Assembly: GCF_048544455.1 (NCBI RefSeq)
Contig: NC_133526.1
Coordinates: forward strand, 8,200,001-8,264,000
Source of the DNA: Silene latifolia
Taxonomy: Eukaryota; Streptophyta; Magnoliopsida; Caryophyllales; Caryophyllaceae
DNA: 64,000 nucleotides
Direction: 5' to 3'
In this document: positions 47,757-58,088 of the stretch, piece by piece
Layout of the letters: every line of letters starts with the position of its first letter
Numbering within the stretch: the first letter of the stretch is position 1
Translations under genes and position numbers: made by a program
Notes under the pieces: model-generated
What the model saw: only the letters and a program-made list of their open reading frames with translations
What the model was told of the DNA's origin: nothing
Database searches by the model: none

Positions 47757-48880
47757 CCTAGGAGAAATCACCACGCATTGCTTTTCAACCCCGACCCCGA
47801 GAGGCTCTTCCGGACCTTAAGAAATAGGACCCTAGCAAGAGTTCGAGATTCTCCTCCAACAACTTTTGACCAAGCAACTTCACACCCATCACACCATTGA
47901 AACACCAACCCTTCTCCTACCAACCAACACAATTGAGATCCCTATAGAAAATCCCTTTTCACAACTTTCCACTTCCAAGTCCACCTCAATCATCACCTCC
48001 TCAAATACCAAACCCACCACCACCAATGGCGGCTCTACGAGATCACAATCGCCCAAACCACAATGATTCTTGCAATCCAATTAATTTTGGTACCTTGGCT
48101 CCCAACAATTTCGAGATGCACCCCGCCCAAGTGGAGTTGATTGAAAAAGACTTGTTTGAGGGACACATTGAAGAATATGCCCATGCTCACCTACGAAAGT
48201 TCAAGAGAAAGGTCTATATGATGAAGAAGAACGGAGTATCCGAAAACACTCTAAGGATGATGTTGTTCTCATTCTCTTTGACGGGTAGGGCGGACCGGTG
48301 GTTGAATAACCACCCTCCGGATACATTCACAACATGGGACGCTTTAGCCAAGGCGTTCATGGCCAAATACTATCCGTCATCCGAGACCGCCATGCTTCGA
48401 AATGAAATCCACACTTTCCAACAAGAAGATGAAGAATCTTTGGGTGGAGCATGAGATAGATATCAAGACCTTATCGCTAGTTGTCATCACCAAAGGATTC
48501 CGGAGTGGTATATCACCCAAACCTTCTTCCAAACCTTGTTGTCTAGAACTAAAGAAATGGTGAATGCCTCTGCGGGAGAGAAATTTGACCATTTGGGTGA
48601 TGAGGAAGGGACGACACTAATTAAGAAGATGGTGGACTCGGACGCCAATTATAAATCAAGGGAAAATATGCTTAGGAAAAATGGCAAATACCCTAACGAG
48701 AATTCTTCTAGTTCAAATGGCGAAACAAATGCTAAGCTTGATCTTCTTACCAAAGCAACTTGAGAAATTACAAAGGAACCAAGTTCATCAAGCTACCGCC
48801 TCACATGGTCCAACCCATGGAGGAGGTAGACGAACTTTCACCTTGTGAGCTTTGTGGGGGAAATGACCACACTTTTGACA
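47757..48880 (+). pseudogene. Athila gag remnant
   Basis: The leader MPRRNHHALLFNP begins near 47757. The capsid-type core FEMHPAQVELIEKDLFEGH, KVYMMKKNGVSENTLRMMLF and GRADRWLNNHPPDTFTTWD lies at 48110-48330. A zinc-knuckle-like CELCGGNDHTFDM is at the end. It has a few interruptions and ends without pol. Confidence 0.8.
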
Positions 48881-48944
48881 TGTCAACAACAAATTACAAA
48901 TATTGACTACCGCAAGTTTAGTGTAAATATAGAAAAAACATATA

Positions 48945-49096
48945 CTCCCTCCATTCAACGATTATCACTCCATTTCTCCATTATATGTGAGAGGTATTAT
49001 ATAAAAATGGGGTGATAATTGTTGAATGGACCATTTTTCTATTATATGTGAGAGCTATTATATTAAAATGGGGTGATAATTGTTGAATGGAGGGAG
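48945..49096. mobile_element. Stowaway-type MITE with internal duplication
   Basis: A 152-bp element with inverted ends CTCCCTCCATTCAACGATTA and CTCCCTCCATTCAACAATTA, flanked by TA (48943-48944 and 49097-49098). The inner segment 'atgtgagaggtattatataaa..ggggtgataattgttgaatgga' occurs twice in tandem, so one half of the hairpin is duplicated. Confidence 0.9.
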
Positions 49097-50021
49097 TATA
49101 TATAATGAATTTAATTAAAAGGGTAAATCTATATTTTTTTTTTCACTTTCTACTAATGAGAATCATATCTTTTAACTTTGAATCTATAATGTGAGAATGA
49201 TTATTGTTTTATCTATTATATACCGGCATAATTTAAATTGTTTTCATTTGATTAATTGTTACAACAGTTAAGAGAAAATAAGAGAATTTTTTTTAATGAA
49301 ATAACAATAAAAAATAGAAAAATGACAAAGACGGAGGGAGCATAATAATAAAAAAAGAAAAAAAAAAGAAAAAAATAATAACAATAATCGTTGCAAAACA
49401 CTAACAAACATAGCAATATTCGTGACAAAATAATAATAAACTGTGGCAAAAGTTTAGTAAATTGTAGCCATATACATAAAAATAAATATATTTTGATGAT
49501 ATATTATGACAATATACGTATTGATTAATAATTTTTGTTTTCCAAAGATGTAGGGGATTGTATTTCAACACAAATAAAGACATTTGAAAATTATCGACCG
49601 TAGAGACTAAGATTCCTAATCAACTTTATCTAAAATCTTAACCCCAACTTCAAATCATCCTATTCAACAACTTTAAAAGCATTTCGGTAATATAGGCATC
49701 GTAGGATCAGAGATGTTTGAGTATACATACAGTGGAGACTATAATAACTTAAATAAACATCGTAACCTCAACTTTAAATAAATTTGTGTCATAAATTGTA
49801 ATAATGATTTTGAGTGGTCTTTGAGTGTTGTAAATAGAGAGAATAATTGATATACCTTTCAATCTTGAGAAATGGCAATATGGGTAGAGTGGTTGGATAA
49901 TTCTCCATTCGTTTGACCCATTGTACTATGTCGATCCCATAGAAAATATCTTGGATTTATTTCCCGTGCCAGTGGCTGCACCGCCAAAAAACATAGGGAA
50001 AAATGTTTAAATTAAACACGA
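49097..50021. other. AT-rich DNA without a recognised gene
   Basis: Poly-A/T-rich, with no coding signal that I can support. A short open stretch at 49870-49990 (minus; INPRYFLWDRHSTMG) was not identifiable. Confidence 0.5.
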
Positions 50022-50184
50022 AATAATTTATACCAAAGTCCGGCTCTAGGATGACAATGTAATTCTTCACAAGCAAACCGTCCTTATTTTACGCTCCAAC
50101 AACTAGAGTTTTTCTGGATGCTTCTGAATTTTCATATTCAATGCAACCCGATTCTGCTCTTCTCTCAAAGTCCATATACTTCAC
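50022..50184 (-). pseudogene. La-protein (La autoantigen homologue) RRM2 fragment
   Basis: Minus-strand translation gives VKYMDFERRAESGCIEYE and NSEASRKTLVVGA, an in-frame TAA, and then NKDGLLVKNYIVILEPDFG. This matches from memory the second RRM of plant La proteins (VKYVDF..G..ESGYIRFE..EASQKA, then GGLVVKNFIATLEPVTGE). La binds the 3' oligo-U of Pol III transcripts in the nucleus. Only this one exon-sized piece is present; the flanks are repeats. It is therefore a relic or captured fragment with an internal stop. Confidence 0.55.
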
Positions 50185-50317
50185 ATTAAAACTCAAACGA
50201 TAAGGATATAAAGTATTATTAGTAATCTAAAGGGGCCTAAAATATCAATGATTGAAAGACAAACGACAAACACAAGTCGATTGTTCATGAACTTTTCATG
50301 ATAAAGTTGTTGCGGCA

Positions 50318-50890
50318 GGACCCACGGCCCGGTCCGGCCTAGAGTAGGCAGCAATGAGCCGTACTGGACCGGCCCGTCGTGTCTTCCTCCAAAATTGGCC
50401 CGGCCTAGGCACGGATATTGGGCTCCTCGAGCCGTGCCAGGCCCACTGATCCAAACCTGCGCCGCGGCTCGCTCAAGGCATGGCCATTTTCGTGCTCGGG
50501 CCGTGCCTGACCCATGGGCTTTTTGTGCCTTGTCCGTGGGCCGGCCCATGTGATTTAATATTTTTTTATTTTTAGAAAAAATGTTATACAATTGATATAT
50601 TTTTAATACTTTTTGTTCAATAAATGATGATTAATGGTTTAAATACATTTTTATTAAATATTAATGTACTTTTTGTTTAACAAATGATGATTGATGGTTT
50701 AAATATATAGTATATTTTATTAAATATTAGTGTACTTTTTGTTTAATAAATGATGATCAACGGGCTATTCTTCGGGTCGGGCCTGGTGCGTGCCGAGATC
50801 CATCGTGCTTGGGCCGTGCCGTGCCTGGCACGAATTTCTGAAGAAAATCGCGTCGGAACCTGTCTCAAGCCCAGTCGTGCCGTGCCCGTA
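50318..50890. repeat. GC-rich 'gcacggcccgg' repeat with an AT-rich tandem core
   Basis: Left (50318-50545) and right (50760-50890) blocks are full of gcccggcc, gccgtgcc and ggcacgg strings. Between them lie three tandem units of about 65-75 bp (acttttttgttcaataaatgatgat and relatives at about 50610, 50668 and 50732). It is related to the block at 34310-34690. It is probably a non-autonomous transposon; the class is not determined. Confidence 0.5.
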
Positions 50891-51270
50891 TGATAAGTGC
50901 ATATTTTATATACTTTCATCCCCCATATTAGCTTCATTTTAATAGTTATTTAGCACTTATCATAGTGTCATAAGCTAATATTTATTGTTCTAGTGTATTT
51001 GCTTGTCTTAACATGTTTTTGTAGGAATCTAAACATTTAGAGGCTTTTTCCTATCATTCCATACACTAAGTTTATTAAGCTAAACAAGACCAAGTGTTGG
51101 ACTAAGCATGGAGCATTGGATTGGGTGTTTGCATGAAGATTTGTTGGATTGAAGTGAGAATTGCAAATGTTGCTGATGGGGCATATTCTGCACCCGCTGA
51201 CCGAGTCAACAAATTGAGCAAGGTCAAAGCTAAAAGACAACAAGTCAAGAGAAAACAGCCTAACCGACGA
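50891..51270 (+). repeat. LTR-like start (TGATAAGTGCATATTTTATATAC), gypsy type
   Basis: The start string and the following 'tgtaggaatctaaacatt..' resemble the U3 of Athila-like LTRs. It could be a separate truncated LTR or the first half of the Tat element's own 5' LTR. Base composition shifts to GC-rich at about 51265, which I take as the likelier boundary. Confidence 0.4.
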
Positions 51271-51733
51271 AGCCTGTCGGCCTGTCACTTGGGTCTCGGC
51301 TTGGCAACTAGCCGGCCGAGAGGCATAATCCGTGTACTCACATCCAGTCCCCTCGGCATGGAGTCAACCAGGCTTGCCGGCCTGTCATGGGTCCCTCGGC
51401 CAAGGGTAAGACAGTCTTTCCACCTGCTACGCCACTTGGCCACTACGTGACAAAAGGTGAAAGTCTAAAATACTCATCATCTCTCATTGAGAAACTAACT
51501 GAAAATCTGGTATAAACTCCCTTATCTCTCTACAATATACTTTGTCAAGTTAACATACAACTTATCTCTCCAAGTTTACTGACTTGAGCGTCGGAGTGAG
51601 TACGTTCGGCCCCAAGCCGAGCCCTCAGTTTGTTCATCTTGACAGGAAAGAGTGAAAGGAAGAGACGAGCAACGACATCATTCTACAAGCTTAAGTGGTC
51701 ACAATCCTGCTCCGGAATCACACCCGGAACAAT

Positions 51734-51751
51734 TGGCACCGTCTGTGGGGA
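51734..51751 (+). other. Primer-binding site of the Tat element
   Basis: TGGCACCGTCTGTGGGGA, three bases after the LTR's terminal ACA. It is close to the TGGCGCCGTCTGTGGGAA primer site of many plant gypsy elements. Confidence 0.8.
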
Positions 51752-51820
51752 TAGATACTAAAAGCTAGTCACCTACATTACAAAAAAAAAAAAAAAAAAA
51801 CCATTCAGCGAGCTAAGAAG

Positions 51821-53260
51821 ATGTCAAAGCAACAAGAAACTATGAGTGAAGGAATGGCATTCTACCAGGATGACACGTTCCGTAATTCTGAGATCGGGCA
51901 GTCCCCCACCGGCCGAGTCACTGACACGGCGTTCGGGATGCCAAAAGAGCCAGAAACACCGCTGCCTACCGACCAAATCACTGTCATGGGACATGTGGTC
52001 GATGCGGCCAAATTAAAGCTATTCCTGGACCTGATGGGTAGCACGCCGATTACCCCTGTCACGACGACGGTGACGGCAGCGCATCCACAGGTGACCAGGG
52101 CCCATAAAGTGACTCCGAACAACTTGTCCGGAGCGATACAAGGAGCTGGGCATGTTAGAACGCCAGCAGAGCCCGTGGTGCCAGTGGCAGACCTGAGTCC
52201 TTCCCCCACTCGCGGAAGGACAGCGTCGCCGCGGCAACAACGAGGCCAACCCCGAAGGAATGAAAGAAGTCCGACTCACCAAAGTCGGACAACAAGCCCT
52301 TCCCACCAGAGGTAGAGAAGCCGGACTAAGGTTGCGAGGAGCCGATCGCTGCGTGTCATTCGACACGTGGTCAGACAGCCCCTCAGTGCCTATGTCCTCG
52401 AGATCCCTGTGCCGACTAAGCTGAAGCTGCCGCCCTTATCATACAAAGGGGATAGCGACCCGACCGACCATGCCGAGGCTTTCGAGTCGTACATGTCGGT
52501 ATGGGAGCAGCCTGATGAGGTGTGGTGCCGAGTCTTCCCAACGACCCTGCATGGGATGGCTCAGAGTTGGTACACGGGGCTACCTAATGGCTCGGTATAC
52601 TGTTATGCCGACCTGAGAGACAATTTCATAGCCCAGTATGCTTGCAACAAGAGAAGGGCCGTGGAAACATCGGATCTCCTAACTATCCGACAGGGGGAGG
52701 ACGAGTCCCTCCGAAGCTACGTGAAAAGATTCGACGCTAAGGTTCAGCAGATCTGTGAGCTGAATACCGAACTGGCGGCCTTCGCGCTGATGAAAGGCCT
52801 CCCGAAAGGCGAGTTCAAAAACGAGCTGATCAAGTGCGAAGATCTCAACTTAGACTCCGCCAGAAAGATGGCCGACCGAGCCGTAAAGGTGGAAGATTAT
52901 CACAAAACCTGGGTAGGCCACAGTGAAGCTGGACACCCAGAGAGGAAGGGCCGCCGGGACAACATAGATGAAGGTCGCCGTGACGGGAATAGGTCACGGC
53001 CTGAGAGATTTAATAGGAAACAGCACTCGGCGGGCGCTGGGGAGTTCGAGACCATACAACCGAGAGCGGTGCACAAGTAGTCTCACCCCCAGCCGCATCT
53101 CCAGCCCGAGGTCTTTACCTAAGCAAGAATGATGGACGAAGTGGGCAAGACCCCCAAGGCGAGGGGGACGATGACACAAGCCGATTTTGCGAGTACCACG
53201 GCCACACCGGCCATAAAACTGACAACTGTCGACACCTAAGGAACGCCATCGAAGAGCTAA
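51821..53260 (+). pseudogene. Tat gag remnant
   Basis: The N-terminus MSKQQETMSEGMAF begins at 51821. The capsid core (52367-52910) has SDPTDHAEAFESYMSVWEQ, WCRVFPTTLHGMAQSWY and LLTIRQGEDESLRSYVKRF. The zinc-knuckle-like CEYHGHTGHKTDNCRHL lies near 53188-53240. The frame is interrupted. Confidence 0.85.
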
Positions 53261-53399
53261 TCCGAAAGGGGAGCCTCAGCAAGTATGTAGCTGGAGGCCC
53301 AAGAACAAGCGCCGACGGGGCGAATAGAAAATCAGTTTTCCAACGGATGGGAGTAATCCAGGTTGTCATCGGGGGAAACGAGAACGGTGGGTCAGCTAA

Positions 53400-55110
53400 T
53401 GGGCACAAACGGCACCTAAATGAGTTATACCAAGCCATCAACTTTGTGCCTAAAACAGCGATCCCCGCTTCCACCATCCCCGATATAACCATTGGAAAGA
53501 GGGACTACGAGGGAGTCGTCGCCCCGCACAGTGACCCGCTTGTAGTCCACCTGGATATAGCCAACCACTTGGTCAAAAGGTGCCCGATTGACACGGCGCC
53601 TACACGAACATCATGTTCAGGGAGTGCTTTCTTAATCTCGGTCTGAAGATTGGAGACCTGAGCCCCTGCACTAACCCGCTATACAGCTTCTTTGGGGCCG
53701 ACCTGGTACCCCTGGGGTCAATCAGACTGCCGGTGATGTTCGGTCAAGCAGATGCGGCTAAGAATGTTTTATCTGAGTTTGTGGTTATCGACGGTTCGTC
53801 TGCCTACAATGTTCTCATAGGCCGAGTCACTTTGAGCGAGGCCGATGCAGTGATGTCCATCCGGGCCCTGACATTGATGTACGTCTCGGACCGGGGGGAA
53901 GCACAAAAGCTCGTCTCAAAGGACGAGAGAGATGAAATAGTCAATATCCAAGTGTCTGCCAGGGGGTGCAACATGCAATCCCTCAAAGTGGCGAAGAAGT
54001 CAGAGAAAGGGAAGAGTTCATCCTTGCAGCAGGAGTGCGAACCGATGAATACTAATGTCGGCATGGTTGAAGGAGCCGAGACCGAGGAAGTGGAAATTGA
54101 CCCAGAGCGCACCGTAACTGTCGGTGTCGACCTGGAGCCAAAATTCAGAGTTGATCTCCTAGACCTGCTGAGGACAAAGATGTCTTCGCATACTCAGCTG
54201 CCGAGATGCCAGACGTGAGCCGGAAGGTGATCGTTCACAAGCTGAACGTACTCTCCACCGCTCGGCCGGTCAAGCAGAAGATGAGGAACTCCTCGGCCGA
54301 GAAGGATGAGGCCATCAAAGCTGAAGTAGACAAATTACTAGGGCGGGCTTTATCATGCCTTGTACTTACCCTGAGTGGCTAGCAAATGTTGTAATGGTGA
54401 GGAAATCGTCAGGGGCGTGGAGGATGTGTGTTGATTTTACCAATCTTAATAAAACGTGCCCTAAAGATTGCTATCCCTTGCTTCGAATAGATAGTTTAAT
54501 TGACGCCACGGCAAGCTACACTATGCTAAGCCTGCTAGACGCCTTCTCAGGGTATCATCAGGTATTTATGGCCGAGGAAGATATGCCTAAATACGCATTC
54601 ATCACCATTCACGGCACATTCATGTATAAAATGATGCCGTTCGGTTTGAAGAACGCTGGCGCAACTTACACTAGGTTGATGGACAAAGTGTTCCAAAATA
54701 AAAAAGGGCGAAACATCGAGGCTTACGTCGACGATGCTATTGTAAAAAGCAAGTCTGACAGCGAGCACTTAGCTGATTTGAGCGAGACATTTTGTTCACT
54801 AAGGAAATATAAGATGAAGCTTAACCCAAAGAAATGTAACTTCGGTATCCGAGCCGGCAAGTTCCTCGGCGTGCTTGTCAGCGCCAGGGGAATTGATGTC
54901 AATCCGGAGAAAGTCAAAGCAATACTAGACCTGCCGGAGCCGAGAAATCGAAAAGAGGTTATGATGCTGACCGGAAGGATGGCGGCTCTCGCCCGCTTCA
55001 TCTCTCGGTCGTCCGACAAGAGCACTCCGTTCTTTAAGGTGCTGAAAGGGAATAAAAACTTTAGCTGGGGGAAGGAACAGAGCACGGCTTTCAGGCAACT
55101 AAAAACCCAC
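53400..55110 (+). pseudogene. Tat protease and reverse transcriptase remnant
   Basis: A protease-region segment with SSAYNVLIGR lies near 53795-53825. Reverse transcriptase has WRMCVDFTNLNKTCPKD (about 54417), MLSLLDAFSGYHQ (about 54523-54560), PFGLKNAGATYTRLMD (about 54640) and the active-site YVDDAIVKS (about 54723). The gypsy RNase H connection begins before the solo LTR at 55111. Confidence 0.88.
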
Positions 55111-58083
55111 TGTGACACCCTTAAAAATTAGCGTTACCTAATTACTTAAATGCGTAAATTCTACGGAAAAACTGGTAGGATATGTTTGTAAATGGTTCAA
55201 CTATCCAAAAACCTGCAATTTCAAAAAAATTTTCTAACTAAACCATTCACAACCAATCCAACTCAAGAAGTCCAACATTCCCAGAAGCGGGTGCCAAAAC
55301 CCTGCAAAAGCTGATGAACTACTTTGCCATAGCTAAATAGAAAGTAGAATGATACAACCCAAAATAGAAAAGGGAGACATATGTCCCTTCAAATAATATA
55401 CAAACCAAAGGATAAAAGGGTTACTAATAGAATAGCCAAAACTAGGTCCAAGGTTCCTTGCTCACTAGCTCGTCTGTGACCCCAACAAAGCATCAACGAC
55501 CTGTCAATCGCATTTTATACAAACACGAAAGCCACAATTCAGTGGGGAGTAACTTCGAGTCCTCCCAGCCACGAATCGTCAAAATTAATGTAACATGTAA
55601 TGTACCATGTAAACAATTTGATAAACCATTTACTTATCATGTATTCTAGCAATTGACCCCTAAACTGACCAAACTAAACTATCATGTGAATCATATAACA
55701 ATTAGTAATCCAAACTTTATCAACTGTAACCGGCTTACATCTCACCTATTACAGTTCATAAAATCACCATACAAGAAAGGGCAATATACCAAAGACAGGC
55801 ATAAGTTCTTAGTACGGTCAATAGTCACTTTGTAACTCGAGTCTATACCACGAGGTAGGGAAGGTAATCGAACCGGTATCTTGGCTCAGCGGTTACTATT
55901 AAGAAAACATGGCCAAGAGACAACACAACCCTAGCCTAAAATCTGCGCAGACCTAGACATGCGGATACACACCACCGCACCCAAGACCCACAACGTTTTT
56001 TAAAACAAAGTGAAGTGAGTACCCTAAGGACACCACCGAAGGGTTGGCTAGTACTTAAGCTGACCCCATACTATCAAAATAAGTACCTGAGGTCATGCTC
56101 CAACTTGGATATAAATCCATTAGTCAGGAACACAAAGGCTATCAAGCAGTGAACATATACTCGTCAGAGACTATAAAGACCTATCTATGATGAAGGCCGA
56201 AATACTCACCTAGGACCTAGTCCCAGCTAGTCCCAGCTTGAATACTTTAGCCCACACCACACACGACTCACCACACAAGTCAATTAAGACACCCACTTAA
56301 CCATAAGAGGGCAAAAAGTCCCACTTACCAACATGAATTCTAACATTCTATCATGTGAAAGGCTATATAATATTGTCTATTCAGCAGATAAACCAACAGT
56401 TCCTCAATAAGTATTCAATACTAATTTCCAATCCTAGCAATTATAACAATATTTAAGGCTTTAGGGGAAATTAGGGCCATTACTACAAAATAAGAAGCTA
56501 TTAAATTCAATAAGCTATACATGTGAACTAAAGCTTGATAAATGGCCTAAAACAAGAAAAAGGCCGATTATCTAAATCATTCAACCGAATTTTTACCCGC
56601 AACCCCAACCTGCGACAGTGCAGGTCAAATTGCGGCTGACCAATCACTCAATTAACTGACATCGCATCAGTCAAAGGGACTAAGGCTCAGTTTTCGGCAC
56701 AATCAACAAAACATTACAATTATCGCTAAAAAAAATTCATTTTGAGCCTATGAATTACAATTTCATTTTGTAAACTATCCTAACATGTGATAACTATTAA
56801 TATAAGCACAATTTTACCATTAACATATTTTTTTTATTACTAGAATGATTCAACTCAAATTACTACCCATTTGTTACTTATACTAATCCTAACATTAATC
56901 AACCTAAAATGATGAACAAAGCTTGGAAAACCGCGAAACAAGCAACGGACCGACCCGGGCCAGCCGTGGGCTAGCCGTGGGCCTGCCACGGGCCTGCCGG
57001 CCTGCTGCCCCACCCTTACTCCTCTTATTTTTTTCATTTTTGCTCAGTATAAGACCGTCTGAAAATTAATTAATCGTCCCCAATTCAACTTTGATAATTT
57101 AAACTAACAAAAGGCATAATTTAAGCTAACAATTGACATGCATGCAACCATTCTAAACATGTGAAAACTAATTCTCAAACAAAAATTCACCAAACATACA
57201 AAAATCAAAAACATGTGACGATCTTTCGTCGAGTAACTCGAAATATGTTACCTTAAGCTAGAAAAAGAGCAATTAGCACCTCAAAACCCAAACCCTAACG
57301 ACACTAGCCGCTAACCTCTACAATATACGAGTCCCCGAACTCGTCTTCCAATCCTTCACCTAAATAAACAATTAAAACACAATAATAAGCATATAAAACC
57401 GAAAATACCGAAAATTGGTCTTAAAACAACTTAATGAAAACTGAAATTAGAACATACTAAGTTGTAGATCTCGTCGAGGGGATTCCGGAAAGGTAAATTA
57501 TGCGAAAAATCGATAAGAAACGAAGAAATTAGGGCGATTTTAGCTTGATTTTTGTTGAAATGTGTTTGATTTTGGGTTTTTAGAGGATGAACACAAGAAA
57601 TTTCAGAAAAAGAAAGGAAAGGGGGAGGGGATGCCGCGTGAGGGAGGAAGGAAAGGAGGAAAAAGGAAGTGCGGGATTTTTAGTCGGGATTTTTACGAGT
57701 CGGGTTTGACTTGTTTCAATAATAATTAAATCCGTAAGTCAAATGCAAATTCCGTCAAGACCAAAGTCTTTAAACACGAGATTACAATAAAATTGAGTAT
57801 TCATACGACCCATTTCCAAATTCGTTTACCCAACGTTCAAACGAATTGTCATTTCCCCCCCCCCCCCCCCCGATACGCCCTTATTTCGAAATAAAAGATT
57901 TTACACGGTTTAAACTATTTTTAAACATTTCAAAACTATCAAAATAAATACGTTTCTTCAAAATATAATAAAATTATATTTCTTTGAATTATTTTTACTT
58001 TAAATACATTATTGTCAAATTTTACTTGATTAATTAATTATTTTCGAAATATATTAACGGTCCGAAATTTACGGGGCGTTACA
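55111..58083 (-). mobile_element. Solo LTR (2,973 bp) inserted in Tat pol, 5-bp TSD CCCAC
   Basis: The plus strand starts TGTGACACCC and ends GGGGCGTTACA, so both orientations give TG..CA. Exact CCCAC copies flank it (55106-55110 and 58084-58088), the 5-bp duplication of retroviral-type integration. The flanks rejoin into pol (KTHC / LLTLSTLS region). No internal coding domain is present, so it is a solo LTR. The minus-strand start TGTAACGCCCCGTAAATTTC suggests that orientation and a large-LTR gypsy (chromovirus, Tekay-like) origin. A 17-C run lies at 57855-57871. Confidence 0.85.
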
Positions 58084-58088
58084 CCCAC

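Larger units (their letters stand above)
42550..48925 (+). mobile_element. Athila-type Ty3/gypsy fossil (LTR + gag), split by a Helitron
   Basis: LTR-like DNA (42550-43177 and 46702-47575) has a TATA region (ctataaatacccc, about 43065-43077) and ends CA. A primer-binding site TGACGTCGTTGTCGGGGA follows at 47578-47595, close to the Athila/tRNA-Asp type TGGCGCCGTTGCCGGGGA. A gag fragment follows (47757-48880). No pol is present, so only the 5' part remains. It is broken and incomplete, and the left boundary is lost at the copia junction. The 3.5-kb Helitron within the LTR is listed separately. Confidence 0.82.

Noticed and set aside
55111-58083. DNA transposon rather than solo LTR
   Set aside because: Ends share only about 10 bp of inverted similarity, the duplication is 5 bp and no transposase is present; TG..CA fits an LTR better.
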